Assembly: GCA_945910005.1 (NCBI GenBank)
Contig: OX246749.1
Location: forward strand, 27,956,260-28,020,259
Length of the DNA stretch: 64,000 bases
Direction of reading: 5' to 3'
DNA from: Isoperla grammatica
Taxonomy: Eukaryota; Arthropoda; Insecta; Plecoptera; Perlodidae
Part shown: piece by piece, positions 59,114 through 64,000 of the stretch
Layout: each line of letters begins with the position of its first letter
Position numbering within the stretch: position 1 is the first letter of the stretch
Notes under the pieces: generated by a model
What the model saw: only the letters and a program-made list of their open reading frames with translations
Database searches by the model: none
Told to the model about the DNA's origin: nothing
Program-made: the position numbers and the translations under genes

Positions 59114-59744
59114 GTAAGTTTCTGTCTGGGCCCGGATTCACAAGAGATCTTAACTTAGGCCTGGCCTAACTTTAGGAAACCAGATTATGGCACGTCATTG
59201 GCTGATACGGACATGCACATACCCTCGACTCGACGTCGCTAAGAAACCCTTTAGTAAATAACAAACACTTGAGACCAAAATGTAGGCTTAGCTTTTCTTA
59301 TCTTTTTTCAAAGGTGGTGGCAATTCGCCTAGGACTTCAAAGAGTGAACATAAAAGTTGCACGTCTAATAAATGATTCTTTACAAGTCTCAACTTCAGAC
59401 TACAAGTGGAATATAAGTTCGCGTGGTTATGTAACGCGAACCCATGCATTAGGCACATCCATTAATGGGTGCATTCCCTAACTTGTTGCAAATGCTTTGC
59501 CCTGGCATTCGCCAGCACGTTAATGCATCTATAAGCACAATATACTTACGGAACACTTCAAGCATTGGCATGGCTGTTTAGACGCAAGGTCGTTTTGCCA
59601 CGCCCACGACATTAATTGTCAAACAGTGTAGTGAAATTGAAAAGGTCGAAAGTGGCCAAAGTCAAATCAGTTAAATACACCTGGCTCGACATGTGCAAAC
59701 ATATATGATTTTGGCCAAACTCGGTGTCTATATAGAGCATTTTT
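59114..59744. other. intron sequence with dispersed repeat
   Basis: 59140-59370 begins GGGCCCGGATTCACAAGAGA then TCTTAACTTAGGCCTGGCCT, and later AAAAGTTGCACGTCTAATAA. These blocks also occur near 39945-40035. It looks like a MITE family whose ends I could not fix. 59707-59740 shares GGCCAAACTCGGTGTCTATA with 6366-6395 (inverted). Confidence 0.5.
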
Positions 59745-60985
59745 ATTATTATTATTATTTATTTATCCAACAACAGAATTTACAATTCCAGGCACAATTG
59801 GATATAATATACTTAATTGATAGGCTCTTATTAATACATATGTTCCAATAAAATTAACATACACTCACTATTAAAACGACTCATTCAAAAATAAAATAAA
59901 AATACACCAACTAAGGTAAGTGGTAGCTATAACAATTAACCCCACTTTTGTCATGAACGTAAAATGTTAAAACACTTTGACTTGATTGACCTCACATTGT
60001 CATTAAAAACATCAATATGGCTAAAAGGTGAACTATTTAACATGGTAACAGTGCGTGGCAAAAATGAGTATTTAAAAAGATTCAATCTAGATTTTGGGGG
60101 TTTAAATAAAAGTGTGTTACGAGAGCGTCTTATAGGAACATTTAAAGAAATTGTTTCTAACAAATCAGGGCAATCAAGCTCACCCGATAAAATCTTTTTA
60201 AAAGTGATAACATCAAACATTTTGCGCCTGGCATCCAAAGGAAGTAGGTGGGCTTCATCACATAACCTGGCATAGTCAACCCTATGGTAATCTACCTGAT
60301 TCCTTTGGCAACACCACTTTAAAAACTTCTGCTGGAGACGTTCAAGATTTTGGACTTTAGTCACATGGTGTGGCGACCAAACAACACTCGAGTAGTCAAG
60401 AATTGGTAATACAATGCTCATGTATAAAGTACGGATAACAAAAGTGGAGAAATTATGATTGCAAGTGCGTTTAATAAAGCCCAAGGTTTTGAAAGCACGC
60501 TTCAAGACATAATCAATGTGAGCGTTAAAATTAAGGTCTTTAGACATAACAACGCCAAGGTCGCACACACTGTCAACACGGCTAAGTGAAACACCATCCA
60601 TTGTGTAGTTGAACATTATAACTTTCTTTTTATTAGTGAAAGATATCACCTGACATTTAAGAGAATTGAGATCTAATTTCCATTTTCGGCACCATTCAAC
60701 TAGACTATTGAGATCCTGCTGAAGTGTCTTACAGTCTACAATGTTTCTGATAGTATGAAACAGTTTGAGATCATCAGCATACATCAACGAAGAGGCAAAG
60801 CTAAAACAAGTAGGCAAATCGCTCACAAATACATTAAACAATAAGGGGCCCAAAATAGATCCTTGCGGGACTCCGGACGTAACACGTGCCGGAACAGATG
60901 ACATTCCATCAACAACCACCGTCTGCGTTCGGTTTTCAAGGTAACTTGTTAATATTTTTAAAATGCCGCCAAAATCCACCACTCT
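59745..60985 (-). mobile_element. 5'-truncated LINE, Jockey/CR1 superfamily
   Basis: The minus-strand 3' part of a LINE: the RT gene ends at 59951, followed by a 3' leader of about 190 bases and a tail of TAAATAAATAATAATAATAA at about 59745-59765. The 5' end is truncated within the RT near 60985. No target-site duplication settled. Confidence 0.8.
59951..60982 (-). CDS. reverse transcriptase C-terminal half (truncated LINE)
   Basis: 343 codons without a stop. It enters at RT motif region ILTSYLENRTQTVVVDG, has SGVPQGSILGPLLFNVFVSD and LMYADDLKLFH (YADD catalytic box), then the thumb (GVVMSKDLNFNAHIDYVLKRA) and a C-terminal domain (LPLDARRKMFDVITF ... RTVTMLNS) typical of CR1/Jockey-type LINEs. 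No endonuclease remains and the start is not a real start. An inactive partial copy, though its frame is clean, so it is fairly recent. It lies in the intron between exons f and g on the opposite strand. Confidence 0.85.
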   Translation of the reverse strand: MVDFGGILKILTSYLENRTQTVVVDGMSSVPARVTSGVPQGSILGPLLFNVFVSDLPTCFSFASSLMYADDLKLFHTIRNIVDCKTLQQDLNSLVEWCRKWKLDLNSLKCQVISFTNKKKVIMFNYTMDGVSLSRVDSVCDLGVVMSKDLNFNAHIDYVLKRAFKTLGFIKRTCNHNFSTFVIRTLYMSIVLPILDYSSVVWSPHHVTKVQNLERLQQKFLKWCCQRNQVDYHRVDYARLCDEAHLLPLDARRKMFDVITFKKILSGELDCPDLLETISLNVPIRRSRNTLLFKPPKSRLNLFKYSFLPRTVTMLNSSPFSHIDVFNDNVRSIKSKCFNILRS

Positions 60986-61135
60986 TGTTAGAGATACTCA
61001 ACTAAAAAACCTCGGGCATATTCATCGTGTTTATTATGTACGGGAATCACGTAACGGAATGCCGGGTAAAGCAAATTCAATAGGGTTCAAGCACGCTTTC
61101 AGCATTTTCAACAGCTTTTGGAACGTATAGTTTGG

Positions 61136-61526
61136 TTGCTCAGACAGTTCCCCTCCGTAAGATCTACGAATCATCCGCCAGTTAAGTTGTGTTTTGTGTA
61201 AATCTCACCTGCCATAATTGTTTCGCCAAAAAGGGGGAAAACACTCCACGTGGAGTTGAATAGTACCCGTCAAACGGAGAGCCGTTGTTATAGAGACGGC
61301 CAATACAAAGGCTTATATCCAGTTAACCACCAATGGGCTGCGGACATTCATTTAATGTATTTGAGTAATTTGGAAACATTTCTGTCGCCAGAGAGAATGA
61401 GCGATGAGGCGATCAAAAGAACTTGACATAAAACGTCAACAACATTCAATGAACAAAGAACATAATAAAATCTCTTGTTCTGAATGTTATCTTTCGTTGG
61501 GGAACCGTTTGGTTGACCAAACTATA
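61136..61526. mobile_element. TIR MITE, short copy of the 10122-10736 family
   Basis: Inverted relative to the copy at 10122-10736; shares TATAGTTTGGTTGC ends, AACTGTT/GGTTCC, ACACTCCACGTGGAGTTGAA and ATGAGGCGATCAAAAGAACT. It is about 220 bases shorter. It ends 28 bases before the exon g acceptor. Confidence 0.85.
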
Positions 61527-61554
61527 CCGAAAGAAACATCGTGTTTGCTTTCAG

Positions 61555-61734
61555 TTCTGCTACCAATATTCATAGCGGCCTCCGCCAAGGTGCTGAATCC
61601 CATGCCTTATAATGCCCTCGCAAGCTGTTTTAATACATTCTTCCATGCCGCCTATGAGAACAACCAGTGCAACATGATAACTGCCGATGACCTGGCGGAC
61701 GCCTGCTCTAAATATCCCCGCTACATTTGCTGCC
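61555..61734 (+). CDS. ABCA-type transporter, exon g: TMD2 helix and loop
   Basis: 59 codons plus split codons. It completes Phe with exon f and continues LLPIFIAASAKVLNPMPYNALASCFNTFFHAAY, a helix and re-entrant-like hydrophobic stretch, then a polar loop ENNQCNMITADDLADACSKYPRYICC with four Cys that could form disulphides on the extracytoplasmic side. The acceptor is CTTTCAG at 61554 and the donor is GTAAGT at 61735. Phase is 1 at both ends. This loop is weakly conserved in the family, so the assignment rests on splice phase and the neighbours. An upstream MITE leaves only 28 bases to the acceptor. Confidence 0.85.
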
Positions 61735-61764
61735 GTAAGTACACAACACACTTTAGTCATCGTA

Positions 61765-61905
61765 CAGTTACCTCGGTAATGCTTCCGTCACGGGTGGGTG
61801 AGCGGCAGCCAACCAGCGGCCGTGGCTAATTCAGATACCTGCTCGGGTTGGCCGAGACCGTCAACACGTCATTGATTGATGACGAAAGCATTACCGAAGT
61901 TATTG
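61765..61905. mobile_element. about 140-bp TIR MITE, related to the next
   Basis: ACCTCGGTAATGCTTCCGTCACGGG on the left and GATGACGAAAGCATTACCGAAGT on the right are inverted. The general plan (TGACGAAAGCAT ends around GCC(A)ACC) matches the 180-bp family but the core differs. Confidence 0.65.
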
Positions 61906-61924
61906 TAAGACGACTTTATATTCT

Positions 61925-62095
61925 TGGCGCACAAGATTACAGCTTACTCATGCTTTCGCCACTGGCGAGGCACTCGTAGCCAACCGGCGAACCGTCCGAG
62001 AAACACCCGCGCAAATACAAATCGCTGATTGGCTACGAACCCGTCGCCTGGGACGAAAGCATTGTGTAAGGTAGTCTTGGGACAACTATAGCACA
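61925..62095. mobile_element. about 175-bp TIR MITE, copy 2 (inverted)
   Basis: Inverted copy of 5409-5588: CTTTCGCCACTGGCGAGGCA, then AACCGGCGAACCGTCCGAGA, AATCGCTGATTGGCT, GACGAAAGCATTGTGTAAGG and TAGTCTTGGGACAACTAT. The two copies lie near exons a and g of the same gene in opposite orientation. Confidence 0.8.
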
Positions 62096-62105
62096 GGAGT
62101 TGTAA

Positions 62106-63418
62106 TCAAGAGACTTGGTGTGTTTTTGTGTTGGCACAACTGTTTACTAGATAGTCATCGTGTGTTTTTGTGTTGGCACAACTGCTTACCTGGGAGTCTT
62201 GGTATGTTTTTGTGGTGGCACAACTGTTCACTAGAGAGTCTTGGTGTGTTTTTGTGGTGGCACAACTGTTCACTAGAGAGTCTTGGTATGTTTTTGTGGT
62301 GGCACAACTGTTTACTAGAGAGTCTTGGTGTGTTTTTGTGTTGGCACAACTGTTTACTAGAGAGTCTTGGTATGTTTTTGTGGTGGCACAGCTGTTTACT
62401 AGATAGTCATGGTGTGTTTTTGTGTTGGCACAACTGCTTACCTGGGAGTCTTGGTATGTTTTTGTGGTGGCACAACTGTTCACTAGAGAGTCTTGGTATG
62501 TTTTTGTGTTGGCACAACTGTTTACTAGACAGTCTTGGTGTGTTTTTGTGGTGGCACAACTGTTCACTAGAGAGTCTTGGTATGTTTTTGTGGTAGCACA
62601 ACTGTTTACTAGAGAGTCTTGGTGTGTTTTTGTGTTATCACAACTGTTTACTAGAGAGTCTTGGTATGTTTTTGTGGTGGCACAGCTGTTTACTAGAGAG
62701 TCTTGGCATGTTTTTGTGTTGGCACAAGTGTTTACTAGAGAGTCTTGGTATGTTTTTGTGTGGCACAACTGTTTACTAGAAAGTCTTGGTATGTTTTTGT
62801 GTTGGCACAACTGTTGACTAGAGAGTCTTGGTGTGTTTTTGTGTTGGCACAACTGTTTACTAGAGAGTCTTGGTATGTTTTTGTGGTGGCACAGCTGTTT
62901 TCTAGAGAGTCTTGGCATGTTTTTGTGTTGGCACAAGTGTTTACTAGAGAGTCTTGGTATGTTTTTGTGTGGCACAACTGTTTACTAGAAAGTCTTGGTA
63001 TGTTTTTGTGTTGGCACAACTGTTGACTAGAGAGTCTAAGTATGTTTTTGTGGTGGCACAACTGTTGACTAGAGAGTCTAAGTATGTTTTTGTGGTGGCA
63101 CAACTGTTTACTAGAGAGTCTTGGTATGTTTTTGTGTTGGAACAACTGTTTAACGGAGTGTCATGGGGTGTTTTTGTGTTGGCACAACTGTTTAACGGAG
63201 TGTCATGGGGTGTTTTTGTGTTGGCACAACTGTTTAACGGAGTGTCATGGGGTGTTTTTGTATTGGCACAACTGTTTAACGGAGTGTCATGTGGTGTTTT
63301 TGTGTTGGCACAACTGTTTAACGGAGTGTTAGGGGTACTTTTTGTGTTAGCACAACTGTTTAACGGAGTGTCATGGCGTGTTTTTGTGTTGGCACAACTG
63401 TTTAACGGAGAGTCTGTA
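62106..63418. repeat. 42-bp tandem satellite, about 31 copies
   Basis: The unit is TCTTGGTATGTTTTTGTGGT then GGCACAACTGTTTACTAGAG AG. The last seven or so copies change to GTCATGGGGTGTTTTTGTGT then TGGCACAACTGTTTAACGGA. A segment with a one-base deletion (TGTGTGGCACAAC) occurs twice (about 62757 and 62966), showing that a block of several units was copied as a whole. Since 42 is 14 codons, open frames arise on both strands; they are not genes. Confidence 0.97.
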
Positions 63419-63467
63419 AATTAAAATACAGCAGCAAATGAAAATGTTTCCATGTTCCGCCCAACAG

Positions 63468-63683
63468 TCGAGGATCGCGAGAGACTCGACTATTGGGACG
63501 AACTGGGCCGAGACCTCAAGAGGATGTTGATTGGCTGTGTCGTCATCTGGGCTCTATTCGTGGTGATTGAGTCCCGCGTTCTCTCCATACTGTTGCGTTG
63601 TGTGCCGGTAAAGCAGAGAACTGGAGACGAGGACAGTGACGTCAGAGCAGAGAGGGAACGAGTTGAAAGGGCATTCAAGCAGG
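63468..63683 (+). CDS. ABCA-type transporter, exon h: last helix of TMD2 and linker to NBD2
   Basis: 71 codons plus split ends. It reads LEDRERLDYWDELGRDLKRM, then the final membrane helix LIGCVVIWALFVVIESRVLSILL, then a charged cytosolic linker ending DEDSDVRAERERVERAFKQ. In ABCA proteins an acidic ED.DV..ER.RV segment lies just before NBD2, so NBD2 should start in the next exon, past the window. The acceptor is CAACAG at 63467, giving two bases that complete Leu. The donor is GTAAGA at 63684 (AAGCAGG|GTAAGA), and the same donor sequence is repeated downstream about 17 times. Confidence 0.92.
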
Positions 63684-64000
63684 GTAAGAATACTTAAGCA
63701 GGGTAAGAATACTTAAGCAGGGTAAGAATACTTAAGGCGGGGTAAGAATACTTAAGCAAGGTAAGAATACTTAAGCAGTGTAAGAATACTTAAGCAAGGT
63801 AACAATACTTAAGGCGGGGTAAGAATACTTAAGCAGGGTAAGAATACTTAAGCAGGGTAAGAATACTTAAGCAAGGTAACAATACTTAAGGCGGGGTAAG
63901 AATACTTAAGCAAGGTAAGAATACTTAAGCAGTGTAAGAATACTTAAGCAAGGTAACAATCCTTAAGGCGGGGTAAGAATACTTAAGCAGGGTAAGAATA
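63681..64000. repeat. 19-bp array made of the exon h splice donor
   Basis: The unit is AAGCAGGGTAAGAATACTT. The first unit spans the exon h boundary (AAGCAGG|GTAAGA). About 17 units to the window end, with variants GGCGGGGTAAG, AGCAAGGTAA(C/G) and AGCAGTGTAAG that recur in a four-unit pattern. Most units keep a GTAAG donor core. Using any later donor would add GTAAGAATACTTAA and put a stop (TAA) four codons after the normal junction. The array runs on past the window. Confidence 0.95.

Noticed and set aside
62106..63424. Repeat-protein frames on both strands (up to 289 codons)
   Set aside because: 42-bp satellite units (14 codons) stay open on both strands; this is a consequence of period.

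Overview
The window is metazoan nuclear DNA: spliced exons with GT/AG boundaries, kilobase introns, several classes of retrotransposon and DNA transposon, and many minisatellites. A Jockey-clade LINE with a zinc-knuckle ORF1, an I-like LINE with RNase H, an R4/Dong-like LINE and a Harbinger-type MADF exon together point to an arthropod. I cannot narrow it further.

The only host gene I can support is the middle part of an ABC transporter of subfamily A, on the + strand. Eight exons (5214-5397, 11479-11661, 32696-33108, 39005-39406, 40761-41031, 58988-59113, 61555-61734, 63468-63683) have compatible phases. They encode about 650 residues: the second half of nucleotide-binding domain 1 (signature, Walker B, D-loop, H-loop), the post-NBD1 regulatory segment, the second transmembrane domain with its large extracytoplasmic loop, and the linker leading into NBD2. 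Walker A of NBD1 lies before the window and NBD2 after it. About 2.0 kb of the 58.5 kb from first to last exon is coding.

Layout. 1-2724: 98-bp satellite. 2725-5213: inverted-repeat elements, no exon seen. 5398-11478 (intron): MITEs and a 3.4-kb, 62-bp tandem array that looks like an amplified transposon end. 11662-32695 (intron): a 19.5-kb transposon stack. An LTR element on the minus strand (11792-31330) contains an I-like LINE (12468-29201). That LINE contains a hAT MITE (12665-13562) and a Jockey LINE (13581-about 23684). The Jockey element contains a second LTR element with a gag-like gene and no pol (14297-19246). Target-site duplications and LTR divergence support the same order of events. 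33109-39004: 63-bp satellite holding a Harbinger-type MITE. 41032-58987 (intron): an R4/Dong-like LINE lying between ATT/TAA microsatellites, split by a third LTR element (42286-53037), which holds a transposon with about 730-bp inverted repeats, which holds a further DNA transposon. 59114-63467: a 5'-truncated LINE, MITEs and a 42-bp satellite. 63684-64000: a 19-bp array whose unit is the splice donor of the last exon.

The most unusual points for host biology are at exon edges. The 5' part of the exon carrying the NBD1 H-loop is tandemly duplicated together with its splice acceptor. The last exon's donor is repeated about 17 times. Recognisable repeats sit within about 12-30 bp of splice sites at four exons. 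Coordinates of repeat edges are read by eye and may be off by a few bases to tens of bases.
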